A DNA stretch of 53,225 nucleotides, taken from positions 1 through 53,225 of the forward strand of contig NZ_SLWK01000019.1 of NCBI RefSeq assembly GCF_004345615.1. Reading direction: 5' to 3'. A program made the position numbers and the translations under genes. Source of the stretch: Natronoflexus pectinivorans. Lineage in GTDB: Bacteria; Bacteroidota; Bacteroidia; Bacteroidales; Marinilabiliaceae. Below the pieces are notes generated by a model. The model searched no databases. It saw only the letters and a list, made by a program, of their open reading frames with translations, and was not told where the DNA came from. Shown here piece by piece: positions 37,671-46,270 of this stretch; within the stretch, counting starts at the first letter, position 1; every line of letters starts with the position of its first letter.

Positions 37671-39539
37671 ATGAAAAAATTTACATCTTACATTTTTTTA
37701 ATGTTGGTTCTATCGTATACTTCATTTGCACAAAATGGAGCCAATGAACCTGAACCATTTTACATTAACTTCAATTCAAATCCTGCTGAGTTTCCCTTTG
37801 ACTTTACAGAGGGTAATGTAACCGTTACAGTAAATGGAGTAAGGAGTTCCTCTACAAGTGATCCAATATGCGGATTTGATGAAAGCAACACTGTAATTAC
37901 TCGAAGAAATCAAACAAACTTTTTGGAATTGGAACTAAATGGAATCTCTATGGCAGAATTCCATGTTTCAGGAGCATCAAGTGGAACCGCTCCCCGAACT
38001 ATTCATACTGTGTATTTATGGAATGAAGCGACATCTGATTGGGATGATATTTCCGGCGACAAAAGTGGCATTTACTCCACATTTACTGATCCTACAACCA
38101 GTACCACTTGTCACACTACCGGGATAACTGGACTCGCATTGCCAGATGGATCCAAAATTCGTGTAGAGTTTAATTCTTCAATTGAAAGTGAAGGTTCAAT
38201 CCAAAATGTTAGAGTTAGTGAGTTGAAAATTATCCCGATGGAAGGTGATCCGGGAAATGGCAATGGTGGTGATGATGTTGAACCTTTCTATATGAACTGG
38301 AACTCAAACCCAAGTGCTTTTCCATATGACTACACAGTTGGAGATATTACAGTGAGCATCGACCCTGTTTCAGGTTCAACCAGCACGTCTGCTCCATTAT
38401 GTGGATTCGATGAAAGCGATGTAGTTATAGAAAGAAGACTCCAAACCAACACATTAATTCTCGAATTAAATGGAATCTCAATGGCTGAATTCCATGTGGC
38501 AGGAGGTTCGAGTGGCGCGACATCTACCCGAACAATTCACAGCGTCTTCTTGCTGGATGATCAGGATAATGAAACACTAATCAGCAATCCAGACAATATA
38601 TATTCGACCATTGATGGTGGTGATTGCGGTTTAACTGGTGTTACCGGGCTATCTGTCGCAGATGGTTCTCGAGTAAAAATTCTGTTCAACACAACCATCA
38701 GCAGTAACGTGGATAACCCACAGAATGTTCGTGTTGGTGAGATGAAGATTATACCTATGGCAGATGATGCTCCACCTGTCTTAAGCGATGCTAAAGAGAT
38801 TCTATCAGCATCGGTAGCCGACATGCTATCAAGTGTTGTTGAAAGCACAACCAAAGAAGTAAACATTGTTCTGCCTCAGGGAGCAGATCTTTCATCAATT
38901 GCCCCAGAGTTTACACTTTCTGAAGGCGCATCAATCTCACCGGATGATGCACAAGACTTTTCTCAAGGTCCTGTTGTATATACTGTAACTGCTGAAGATG
39001 GATCAACAGCTGAATGGACTGTTTCAATAACCATTGTTGTTTTAAGCGATGCTAAAGAGATTCTGACTGCATCGGTAACCGACATGGTATCCAGCGTTGT
39101 GGAAACCTCAACCAACGAAGTAACCATTGTTTTGCCTCAGGGAGCAGATCTTTCATCAATTGCACCAGGGTTTACGCTTTCTGAGGGCGCATCAATCTCG
39201 CCGGAAGACGCACAGGATTTTTCTGGAGGATCAGTTGTTTACACTGTCACTGCTGAAGATGGATCAACAGCTGAATGGACTGTCTCAATAACTCTTGAAG
39301 ATGGTTCTTCAATTCCTGTACACAAAAATGCTGCCGTATGGTATGTTTCCAACAACTCACTTCATCTATCAAATATTTCAGCAGGAAGCATAGTGCAGCA
39401 GATTGCATTATCCGGATCTGTTGTAAGTGAAGGTGTTGCTCATGGAAATAGTTATGTGTCGCCTTTGGTTAGCGGAGTTCAGATTATTCGTATCATTTCA
39501 AATAATTATGTGGAAGTGATTAAAGTAACAGGCAAATAG
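37671..39539 (+). CDS. T9SS-sorted secreted protein with two pairs of internal repeats
   Basis: 622 aa with a signal peptide (about 1-21). Two copies of a ~165-aa beta-rich unit follow (about 27-190 and 203-364); each opens with EPFY(I/M)N(F/W)NSNP and contains a CGFDES block and the shared NGISMAEFHV. Then come two ~87-aa Ig-like/DUF5018-like units (about 371-457 and 458-544) with LPQGADLSSIAP and AEDGSTAEWTVSI. The C-terminal ~75 residues (SNNSLHLSNIS...GVQIIRIISNNYVEVIKV) look like a type A sorting domain of the type IX secretion system. It is therefore probably surface-anchored or released. It is monocistronic with its own terminator. An adhesin or carbohydrate-binding role is possible but unproven. 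Confidence 0.75.
   Translation: MKKFTSYIFLMLVLSYTSFAQNGANEPEPFYINFNSNPAEFPFDFTEGNVTVTVNGVRSSSTSDPICGFDESNTVITRRNQTNFLELELNGISMAEFHVSGASSGTAPRTIHTVYLWNEATSDWDDISGDKSGIYSTFTDPTTSTTCHTTGITGLALPDGSKIRVEFNSSIESEGSIQNVRVSELKIIPMEGDPGNGNGGDDVEPFYMNWNSNPSAFPYDYTVGDITVSIDPVSGSTSTSAPLCGFDESDVVIERRLQTNTLILELNGISMAEFHVAGGSSGATSTRTIHSVFLLDDQDNETLISNPDNIYSTIDGGDCGLTGVTGLSVADGSRVKILFNTTISSNVDNPQNVRVGEMKIIPMADDAPPVLSDAKEILSASVADMLSSVVESTTKEVNIVLPQGADLSSIAPEFTLSEGASISPDDAQDFSQGPVVYTVTAEDGSTAEWTVSITIVVLSDAKEILTASVTDMVSSVVETSTNEVTIVLPQGADLSSIAPGFTLSEGASISPEDAQDFSGGSVVYTVTAEDGSTAEWTVSITLEDGSSIPVHKNAAVWYVSNNSLHLSNISAGSIVQQIALSGSVVSEGVAHGNSYVSPLVSGVQIIRIISNNYVEVIKVTGK
38781..39302 (+). repeat. tandem 261-bp coding repeat
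   Basis: Two in-frame units (38781-39041 and 39042-39302) begin TTAAGCGATGCTAAAGAGAT and end near GCTGAATGGACTGT. They are very similar at DNA level, which suggests recent duplication or gene conversion. Each encodes one 87-aa Ig-like unit. Confidence 0.8.
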
Positions 39540-39560
39540 TTCTCATAGATAATGATTGAA

Positions 39561-39593
39561 AAGGGAGGAATTGAAAAGTTCCTCCCTTTTTTT
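39561..39593 (+). terminator. rho-independent terminator of the T9SS protein gene
   Basis: AAGGGAGGAA pairs with TTCCTCCCTT around an eight-base loop, with a T run following. It lies 21 bp past the stop. Confidence 0.9.
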
Positions 39594-39642
39594 ATGGCTA
39601 TTTTTTTTAAAAAGTAACCACAACTTGTCCCGATTTATCGGG

Positions 39643-39728
39643 ATGGAACTCGCCAATCCAGTCATTCTTACTTCGACTGGGCTCAGTACTTTGCCTGTGT
39701 GAGAAAAACTTTCTCATGGCTCGTTTCA
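39643..39728. repeat. dispersed ~85-bp repeat, copy 1
   Basis: From ATGGAACTCGCCA to CATGGCTCGTTTC this segment matches 50286-50370 at roughly 80% identity in the same orientation. A small palindrome (TCCCGA/TCGGGA) directly adjoins its left end. It underlies the false N-terminal extension of ettA. Confidence 0.75.
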
Positions 39729-39743
39729 TTTCGTCGTTTTTGA

Positions 39744-39751
39744 TACATTTG
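39744..39751 (+). promoter_or_regulatory. -7 box for ettA
   Basis: TACATTTG matches TAnnTTTG. Transcription would begin near 39757, leaving about 30 nt before the ATG at 39788. Confidence 0.5.
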
Positions 39752-39787
39752 CATTTTGAAACTTGCCAAGAATTTAAAAACAATAAT

Positions 39788-41479
39788 ATGTCAGACGATA
39801 AGAAGATTATTTTCAGCATGGTGGGTGTAAGCAAGGTGTACCCTCCTCAAAAAAAAGTTTTAAGCAACATCTACCTTTCATTTTTTTATGGTGCTAAAAT
39901 CGGTGTTATTGGTCTGAATGGCTCCGGGAAATCTACCCTTTTGAAGATCATTGCCGGTTTGGAAAAAAACTACCAGGGAGAAGTGGCATTTTCTCCGGGA
40001 TATTCAGTTGGATATTTGGCTCAGGAACCAGAACTGGATAACAGCAAAACTGTAAAACAGATTGTTGAAGAGGGAGTACAGGAAATTGTAGACGTATTAA
40101 AGGCTTACGAGGCCGTTAACGAACGATTTGGAGATCCTGAAGTGCTGGAAAATCCTGATAAAATGGAAGCCTTAATGGATGAACAGGCAAAACTTCAGGA
40201 GAAAATTGATCAGTTTGACGCATGGAATCTGGACAGCCGTCTGGAGCGAGCAATGGATGCCTTGCGCTGCCCGCCTGAAGATCAACTGGTAAGCGAACTG
40301 TCTGGAGGAGAGCGTCGTCGTGTGGCATTGTGCCGATTATTACTTCAGGAACCTGATATTTTACTGCTTGATGAGCCAACCAACCATTTGGATGCTGAAT
40401 CTGTACAGTGGCTTGAAATGCACCTTCAGCAGTATAAAGGAACAGTCATTGCAATCACTCACGACCGTTACTTCCTCGACAATGTGGCGGGATGGATTCT
40501 TGAACTGGACAGAGGTGAAGGCATCCCTTGGAAAGGAAATTATTCATCGTGGCTCGACCAGAAATCTAAACGTCTGGAGCAGGAGGAGAAACAGGCATCA
40601 AAACGCAGGTTAACTCTGGAGCGTGAGCTCGAATGGGTGCGTATGGCGCCAAAAGCGCGTCAGGCAAAATCCAAAGCGCGTTTAGCAGCCTACGAAAATT
40701 TGCTTAAAGAAGATGTAAAACAGAAGGAAGAGAAACTTGAAATCTTCATTCCTAATGGCCCCCGATTGGGAGAGAAGGTTATTGAGGCTCATGGTGTGGC
40801 CAAGGCTTTTGGTGAACGTTTATTGTTTGAAGATCTGGAATTCTCTTTGCCGCGCAACGGAATTGTAGGTGTAATCGGCCCCAATGGAGCGGGTAAAACC
40901 ACCCTGTTCAGGATGATTATGGGACAGCAAGCGGTAGATAAGGGAACATTTGAGGTAGGAGAGACTGTTAAAGTTGGATACGTAGATCAATCCCATACCG
41001 ATATTGATCCCGAAAAAACAGTTTATCAGGTTGTTTCAGGAGGACAGGAAACCATAAGAATGGGAGGCAGGGAGATTAATGCACGAGCATTTTTGTCGAG
41101 GTTTAATTTTGCCGGTGCCGATCAGGAAAAGAAATGCGGAGTTCTTTCAGGGGGAGAGCGAAACAGGCTACATTTGGCCATGACACTGAAAGAAGAGGCC
41201 AACGTTTTGCTTCTCGATGAGCCAACCAACGACATTGATGTAAATACTCTGCGAGCTCTGGAGGAAGGCTTGGAAGATTTTGCCGGTTGTGCCGTCATCA
41301 TCTCTCACGACCGCTGGTTTCTTGACAGGGTAGCCACTCACATCATTGCATTTGAGGGCAACTCAACTGTATATTCTTTTGAAGGTGGATATTCCGATTA
41401 CGAAGAGAACCGTAAAAAACGTCTGGGAAATGAAGGCCCCAAACGAATCAGATACAGAAAACTGGTTAAAGACAGTTAA
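39788..41479 (+). CDS. ettA: ABC-F protein, energy-dependent translational throttle
   Basis: 563 aa with two ATPase domains and no membrane segment, so it is a ribosome-acting ABC-F factor, not a transporter. Domain 1 has Walker A GLNGSGKST, signature LSGGERRR and Walker B LLLDEPTNHLD. An Arg/Lys-rich linker (KAPKARQAKSK-type) and arm region sit between the domains. Domain 2 has GPNGAGKTT, LSGGERNR and LLLDEPTNDID. By family EttA binds the E site and gates early elongation according to energy charge. The ATG at 39788 is chosen because the frame from 39716 runs through a dispersed repeat and the promoter. It overlaps the end of the convergent TonB receptor gene by 4 bp. Confidence 0.92.
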   Translation: MSDDKKIIFSMVGVSKVYPPQKKVLSNIYLSFFYGAKIGVIGLNGSGKSTLLKIIAGLEKNYQGEVAFSPGYSVGYLAQEPELDNSKTVKQIVEEGVQEIVDVLKAYEAVNERFGDPEVLENPDKMEALMDEQAKLQEKIDQFDAWNLDSRLERAMDALRCPPEDQLVSELSGGERRRVALCRLLLQEPDILLLDEPTNHLDAESVQWLEMHLQQYKGTVIAITHDRYFLDNVAGWILELDRGEGIPWKGNYSSWLDQKSKRLEQEEKQASKRRLTLERELEWVRMAPKARQAKSKARLAAYENLLKEDVKQKEEKLEIFIPNGPRLGEKVIEAHGVAKAFGERLLFEDLEFSLPRNGIVGVIGPNGAGKTTLFRMIMGQQAVDKGTFEVGETVKVGYVDQSHTDIDPEKTVYQVVSGGQETIRMGGREINARAFLSRFNFAGADQEKKCGVLSGGERNRLHLAMTLKEEANVLLLDEPTNDIDVNTLRALEEGLEDFAGCAVIISHDRWFLDRVATHIIAFEGNSTVYSFEGGYSDYEENRKKRLGNEGPKRIRYRKLVKDS

Positions 41480-43869
41480 AACAAGATTCTATATTGAGGA
41501 ATAATTAAACGGGCAGGCTGGTAAACCAACTCGGTTTCCCCTGTCTGTTTATTAAAACTTTCGCTGAAAATATTCTTTCTGTTGAATAAATTGGTTATTT
41601 CCAAACCCCATTGTTGTGTAATTCTACCTCTGTTTGTTTTTAGGGTAATTGAAAAATCAGTACGTGCATAGTTATTTAGCTTTCTGGAAAAAGCCCTGGT
41701 ATAATCGAACTCTCTTTCATATTCATTTAGTTCATTATTAAATGAAGCAGTCCACGGAGTAGCACGCATACCCCCGGCATGCGTGGTCTTAAAATCAAAA
41801 GCCAGCATTTGCCGTGAATTTGGATTGCTTTTTCTTATTTCAAACTCTTTGCCCACAAGCGCATTTACCACATGATTATTGTTGAAAGCGGTGCTGCTTG
41901 AAATTTCATTACTTCCCTTATATGCTGATTCAAACAGCGATGCTGTTATCAGGTAGTAAAAGCCTCTATTGAGAAACCTTTCCAGTGTAAGTTCTACACC
42001 GTGGTTCCTGCCCGTTCCTTTACTTTCCATATATTCAGCCAATTTGAACTGAAAAGAAGCACCCTGGTTCAGCACCGACCAGGCATTGCGCTCAGCAGCA
42101 TCAATTGCGGCACGGGATATATCCTGTCGGTAAATCTCCGTTTTAATGCGTGTAAATGCGTTGATACGAAAATCATATCCTAAAACCAGGTGTCTGCTTC
42201 TGATGAAATCCAGATTCCTGTTTGGCATTACAAAATCTCCATTATTATTCACTTGCAGAAAATAGAGAATTGGTGATGGGGTTTGATGATGCATTCCATA
42301 ACCAAAACTGAATATGTGTCGAGGTAAAGGTTGCCACTTTATTCCCAAACGCGGGTCAAATACATTCTTCCCGTTCAGTGTATTATGCTGATGGTTAATC
42401 CCTGTGTTTAAAGTAATTTCATCAATGGGAATGAACTGCCATTGTATATAAGATTGCAATAACGTGAAGTTTCCTTTATGGTTGAACTGTTGTTCCCAGC
42501 GTTGTTCATACTTTCGGTGAATGCTGTCCTGAAGGCTGGGAAAAACTATGGTTGATGAAAAGCCGGCTCGCAACAGATGTCGGAAAGAGAAACTTCTATT
42601 GAGCATTACCGAAGCAAAAAGTCTGTTGTCAGTCATGTTATCCCGGTAAAATGGTTCAATTGAGTATGTCTCCGGGGTGATTGTGTCGACTTTATTAGTG
42701 GCAGATTGCGACATTGCCGCCAGAGTAACTCGCGTATATGTATTTGAGTTGATATGATAAAGTTGATTTAATCCAACAACACCAGTTCGTGCCGAACTGG
42801 TTATATCAAACCCATCAATACCATACAAATCGAGCCTCTCATTGATTGTATCCTTACGGCTGTCCCAAATTTCAATAAAACTCTTTCCTCCCAACGCAAA
42901 TAAAGAAATTCCCCCCAGCCTCGTATTTGGGAAATTGACTTTAAAAGAAATATCCTGATAGTATGGCACCCCAACGGTGCCAAAATCCATCCCAAACCTC
43001 TCGAATAAAGCAAGTGTTGAGTAGCGATAATTGATGAGAAATGATGATCCGTTTTCCTCGCTTATAGGACCTTCAGCACCCAATTCAAACCCATTAAAAC
43101 CTATCTGTCCGAGAAATTCGTTTTGTTCATTATTTCCATTGCGCATTCGCAGATCGAACACCCCTGAAATGGCATTGCCATATTCAGCCGGGAAAGCACC
43201 GGTAAAAAAATCAGAATTGCTTAACAATGTGTTGTTGAGCATAGAAACAGGCCCACCTGTGCTTCCCATCATTCCCCAATGATTGGGATTCGGAACATCC
43301 ACGCCTTCAAGTTTCCAGAGAAGTCCGACTGGAGAATTCCCCCTGATGATGATGTCATTCCGTGAGTCGTCATTCCCCATTACTCCGGCAAAGTTGGCAG
43401 CCATTCTTGCCACATCGTTAAACGATCCGGCGTAGCGTTCTGTCTCTTCCACTGTAAAGCTCCTTGCACTTACCGTTGCCAATCTGTTAATTGGTGCTGC
43501 CTTATCTACATCAGCAGTAATGGTAACTTCCTCCCCCAATATACCGGATTGATCCAATTCAATATTCAGAACAAGTTCCCTGCCCGATTGTAACTCTAAA
43601 TTATTGAGAGCAACATTTCGATAACCAATGAAAGATACAGTAATACTGATTCTGCCAACAGGTACATTCTCAAAACGGAAATAACCGTTTTGATTCGTAA
43701 CGGCTCCCCGTTGAGTATCCAGGCTTGTGATCACAATATTGGCTCCCGGAAGTGTAGTCTGGGTCTGTCGGTCAATCACTGTTCCTCTTAAGGTTTGAGT
43801 TAAAGATATTGAATAAAGAGAAAAGTGAAAAACCATCATCAGACAAAGCAGTATAAAGGCTTTTATCAT
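41476..43869 (-). CDS. TonB-dependent outer membrane receptor
   Basis: 797 aa. After a signal peptide (about 1-25), residues 28-110 form a carboxypeptidase-regulatory-like domain (GTVIDRQTQTTLPGANIVI). A plug domain follows (about 125-240; DIIIRGNSPVGLLWKLEGVDVPN) and then a 22-strand-type barrel to the C-terminus (RLIIPQYRILF). It imports a substrate energised by TonB. It is shorter than SusC proteins, and there is no SusD partner, glycan enzyme or regulator next to it, so glycan uptake is not supported. The ligand is unknown. The nearest iron genes (fbpABC) are over 2 kb away beyond other units. It sits 51 bp downstream of the response regulator-cyclase gene on the same strand, with a hairpin between. 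Confidence 0.9.
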   Translation of the reverse strand: MIKAFILLCLMMVFHFSLYSISLTQTLRGTVIDRQTQTTLPGANIVITSLDTQRGAVTNQNGYFRFENVPVGRISITVSFIGYRNVALNNLELQSGRELVLNIELDQSGILGEEVTITADVDKAAPINRLATVSARSFTVEETERYAGSFNDVARMAANFAGVMGNDDSRNDIIIRGNSPVGLLWKLEGVDVPNPNHWGMMGSTGGPVSMLNNTLLSNSDFFTGAFPAEYGNAISGVFDLRMRNGNNEQNEFLGQIGFNGFELGAEGPISEENGSSFLINYRYSTLALFERFGMDFGTVGVPYYQDISFKVNFPNTRLGGISLFALGGKSFIEIWDSRKDTINERLDLYGIDGFDITSSARTGVVGLNQLYHINSNTYTRVTLAAMSQSATNKVDTITPETYSIEPFYRDNMTDNRLFASVMLNRSFSFRHLLRAGFSSTIVFPSLQDSIHRKYEQRWEQQFNHKGNFTLLQSYIQWQFIPIDEITLNTGINHQHNTLNGKNVFDPRLGIKWQPLPRHIFSFGYGMHHQTPSPILYFLQVNNNGDFVMPNRNLDFIRSRHLVLGYDFRINAFTRIKTEIYRQDISRAAIDAAERNAWSVLNQGASFQFKLAEYMESKGTGRNHGVELTLERFLNRGFYYLITASLFESAYKGSNEISSSTAFNNNHVVNALVGKEFEIRKSNPNSRQMLAFDFKTTHAGGMRATPWTASFNNELNEYEREFDYTRAFSRKLNNYARTDFSITLKTNRGRITQQWGLEITNLFNRKNIFSESFNKQTGETELVYQPARLIIPQYRILF

Positions 43870-43895
43870 GAATGAGATTAGATTTTAAAAAGTTG

Positions 43896-43919
43896 TTAAT
43901 TTGCGTATAAGCAAATTAA
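43896..43919 (-). terminator. candidate terminator after the response regulator-cyclase gene
   Basis: TTAATTTGC pairs with GCAAATTAA around a six-base loop. On the minus strand it is followed by CAACTTTTTAAAA, so the T run is offset by four bases. It lies between the cyclase stop and the TonB receptor start and may be only partial. Confidence 0.5.
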
Positions 43920-43920
43920 A

Positions 43921-45030
43921 CTAAAAAAAGGTATTTTGATAGGGGTGAAATTCGTTAGTTCTGGAAATTTTTGAAACAATCGGCCTGTGCAGATAATACA
44001 TATTGAGTGAACCTTTCCCTTTAACCTTTCGGGAAATGCGTTTAATCAGTGTATAATAATCCTTAATCAGGTCATAGGTTGATTGTGAGACATTGATTTG
44101 CATGGGATTTGAGTATCCCTGCATTCGTGCAGCAGTATTTACAGTGTCTCCAAAAATGTCGTATGACAGGTTGTCTTCGCTGATGATTCCGGCAACAATG
44201 TCACCGGAATTCAATCCAATACGAATTTCCCAATCTATTTTGTACTTCTGATTGTGTTCAATAATATACTGCCGCATTCGTTCAGCCATTTTGGCAGCCA
44301 CAAGTGCGTGGTTCCTATCATTGTTCCACATTCCGCTTACAGCCAGGTAGGCGTCTCCAATTGTTTTAATTCGCGTACAATTAAATTTGCTGGAGATTTT
44401 ATCAAAGGCAGTAAAGATGGTTTTTAGTTCATCCAACAACCGCTTTGGCGACATCTTTTGTGACTTTGGCGTGAAGTCAACCAAATCGGCCATAATAACT
44501 GTAACATTCCTGAATCGTTTAGGAGCAATGACATCCGACGTCTTAAGAGATTCAAGTATCTGTGCAGGAAGTAATCCCTTGAGAATATTGTCCGTTTTCA
44601 CTTTCTCTGATTCGAGTTCACTCTTCTGCAAACGGAGCTCCTTCATCGTTTTTGCCAGAGTGGCTGCAGTTCGCACCCGTGCCAGCAATTCGTCAGGCTC
44701 AATTGGTTTTCGAAGATAATCAATGGCTCCGGCCTCCAAGGCCATTCTTACATGATCCGACTTGGTGAAGCCACTAACCATAATAACCGGAATATCTTTG
44801 GTCTCTTCATGCTTATTAAGTGTTTGAAGAGCATCCATCCCTGAAAATTCAGGCATTTCCCAGTCCAATAATATTAAATCCGGTTTTTTCCTCATAGCAA
44901 TAGTAAACACCTCATAACCATTGCGTGCTCTGTAATAGGTAGCATTGTTGCACATGGTATCCAAGTGGCTTTTTATAAACTCCACCAGGTAATCTACATC
45001 ATCAGCTATAAGAATTTTAGGACTCTCCAT
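43921..45030 (-). CDS. response regulator fused to class III adenylate cyclase
   Basis: 369 aa, cytosolic. The receiver domain (1-120) has Asp10/Asp11, phospho-acceptor Asp56 in LLDWEMPE and Lys108 in RKPIE. A coiled linker (about 120-155) leads to a class III cyclase domain (about 170-345). The two metal-binding aspartates are Asp182 (ADLVDFT) and Asp226 (TIGDAYL). The base-specifying pair is Lys222 and Asp291 (YDIFGDTVN), the adenylate pattern, not the Glu/Cys of guanylate cyclases. The transition-state residues Asn298 and Arg302 (VNTAARM) are present. So phosphorylation probably controls cAMP synthesis. No cognate kinase is adjacent; the closest is the degenerate hybrid kinase nine kilobases away. 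Confidence 0.9.
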   Translation of the reverse strand: MESPKILIADDVDYLVEFIKSHLDTMCNNATYYRARNGYEVFTIAMRKKPDLILLDWEMPEFSGMDALQTLNKHEETKDIPVIMVSGFTKSDHVRMALEAGAIDYLRKPIEPDELLARVRTAATLAKTMKELRLQKSELESEKVKTDNILKGLLPAQILESLKTSDVIAPKRFRNVTVIMADLVDFTPKSQKMSPKRLLDELKTIFTAFDKISSKFNCTRIKTIGDAYLAVSGMWNNDRNHALVAAKMAERMRQYIIEHNQKYKIDWEIRIGLNSGDIVAGIISEDNLSYDIFGDTVNTAARMQGYSNPMQINVSQSTYDLIKDYYTLIKRISRKVKGKGSLNMYYLHRPIVSKISRTNEFHPYQNTFF

Positions 45031-45195
45031 TTAGTTGATTAATAAGCTAGCCGTGTCAAAATTAATATTTTTTAGCAGTTTAATACTGTTGTTTAGTAAT
45101 ATTTATTTCGGATGAAATAGTGTAAAATATAAATTGTAAATTGCATTCAAACATCATTTATCTTAACTTGCATTCTTTTATAAAACACCGAAGTT

Positions 45196-45528
45196 ATGAC
45201 AGAAAAAAATTGGCAATTGTTATGCCATTTATCGGCATTAGCCATGTTCATTATCCCGTTTGGGAATATTATTGGACCATTGATAATATGGCTATTAAAA
45301 AAGGATGAATTTCCAATTGTAGATCAAGAAGGAAAAGAATCTTTAAACTTTCAGATCACTGTAAGTATAGCTGCATTTGTGGCAGCGATTCTGACATTTG
45401 TTTTGATCGGTATTCCCCTGTTAATTTTGATTGCATTAGCGAATGTCGTACTGGTCGTCATGGCTTCGGTAGAAGCTAATAATGGTCGTCCATACAAATA
45501 TCCGTTTAATTTAAGGTTAATTAAATGA
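45196..45528 (+). CDS. DUF4870 family small membrane protein
   Basis: 110 aa with about three membrane segments: WQLLCHLSALAMFIIPFGNIIGPLIIWLL, a long central hydrophobic stretch, and a second half of it ending near residue 95. The DEFPIVDQEGKESLNFQ segment between helices is diagnostic of DUF4870. It is an inner-membrane protein of unknown role. Its stop overlaps the start of the WbuC-like gene (ATGA), so the two are translationally coupled. Confidence 0.85.
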   Translation: MTEKNWQLLCHLSALAMFIIPFGNIIGPLIIWLLKKDEFPIVDQEGKESLNFQITVSIAAFVAAILTFVLIGIPLLILIALANVVLVVMASVEANNGRPYKYPFNLRLIK

Positions 45529-45995
45529 TTCTGATTAACAGGAACCTTTTAGATGAAGTCTCAAGCCAGGCAAAAAGTTCATCCCGTTTAAGAAAGAATT
45601 ATAATTTTCATACGGTACTTAAAGACCCTATCAACAGAATGCTCAATGCATTTGAGCCTGACACTTACGTCAGGCCTCACATGCATAAAAATCCCGACAA
45701 AAGGGAAGTATTCATAGTACTGAGAGGCAAATTGGCCATGTATTTCTTTGGCGAGGATGGGATTGTTGAAAATTATATAACTCTTGATGCTTTGAAAGGA
45801 AATTACGGGGTTGAAATTCCCCCCGGAGTTTGGCATACTGTTCTTTGTTTGGAAACAGGAACAGTTGTTTATGAAGTAAAGGATGGCCCTTATAACGTAA
45901 CCGACGACAAGCATTTTGCTCCGTGGGCTCCCGAAGAAGGGAGCCCGGAAGCATCCAATTATCTTAATGAACTAAAGAAACACCTGCCCAAATAG
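45525..45995 (+). CDS. WbuC family cupin-fold protein
   Basis: 156 aa, soluble. It has a cupin beta-barrel with metal-type ligands in YVRPHMHKNPDKREVFIVL (near 48-66) and IPPGVWHTV (near 105-113). WbuC proteins are found in polysaccharide and O-antigen gene clusters, but their reaction is not established to my knowledge. Here it is coupled by a 4-bp overlap to a DUF4870 membrane protein and ends in a shared hairpin with a convergent small gene, so the context does not point to O-antigen. Confidence 0.85.
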   Translation: MILINRNLLDEVSSQAKSSSRLRKNYNFHTVLKDPINRMLNAFEPDTYVRPHMHKNPDKREVFIVLRGKLAMYFFGEDGIVENYITLDALKGNYGVEIPPGVWHTVLCLETGTVVYEVKDGPYNVTDDKHFAPWAPEEGSPEASNYLNELKKHLPK

Positions 45996-46015
45996 ATTCC
46001 TGTTTTTATTTGGGC
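45986..46015. terminator. shared hairpin between convergent genes
   Basis: GCCCAAATA pairs with TATTTGGGC (9 perfect pairs, 12-base loop). The stem contains the stop codons of both the WbuC-like gene and the 58-aa minus-strand gene. A T tract lies in the loop rather than after the stem, so it may act by stalling or as an RNA 3' end. Confidence 0.5.
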
Positions 46016-46182
46016 TCCCAAAAGCATCTCTTAGGGGATACTATTTTTTCTTCTTTCTTAAGTTCTTTCATTGCAGCATCCACGCTGCCTTTGTCCAAAC
46101 CAGCCAACTCAGCTATTTCCCCTGCTTTAAGAGGTTTAGCCGCTTTCTTCATAGCGTCTAATACTTTTGCAACATTATCCAT
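46006..46182 (-). CDS. 58-aa winged-helix-like DNA-binding protein
   Basis: Starts MDNVAKVLDAMKKA and ends SPKRCFWEPK. The middle reads KPLKAGEIAELAGLDKGSV, which is a helix-turn-helix: a helix of the 'use the first rule, release the second' kind seen in MarR/ArsR-type winged helices, followed by DAAMKELKKEEKIV as recognition helix and wing. Similar 55-60-aa proteins occur in anaerobic bacteria and archaea (recalled, not checked). The cysteine in PKRC could bind metal or sense redox state. It has its own start 88 bp beyond the fbpC stop, on the same strand, so it may be read through from the iron operon. Confidence 0.75.
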   Translation of the reverse strand: MDNVAKVLDAMKKAAKPLKAGEIAELAGLDKGSVDAAMKELKKEEKIVSPKRCFWEPK

Positions 46183-46270
46183 AACATTCAGTTTTTAGTA
46201 GTTAATCTATTCAATTTCGTTTTAAAACATTTCATTGATTTTTCTACAACCTGATCCACCATCACGAACC

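Noticed and set aside
39716-39787. 24-residue N-terminal extension of ettA
   Set aside because: It overlaps the dispersed 85-bp repeat and the TACATTTG promoter box, and EttA homologues begin at the downstream MSDDKK.
41476-43869. SusC-type glycan importer
   Set aside because: Too short for SusC, and no SusD, glycosidase or regulator is nearby.
43921-45030. Guanylate cyclase
   Set aside because: The base-specifying residues are Lys and Asp, the adenylate pair, not Glu and Cys.
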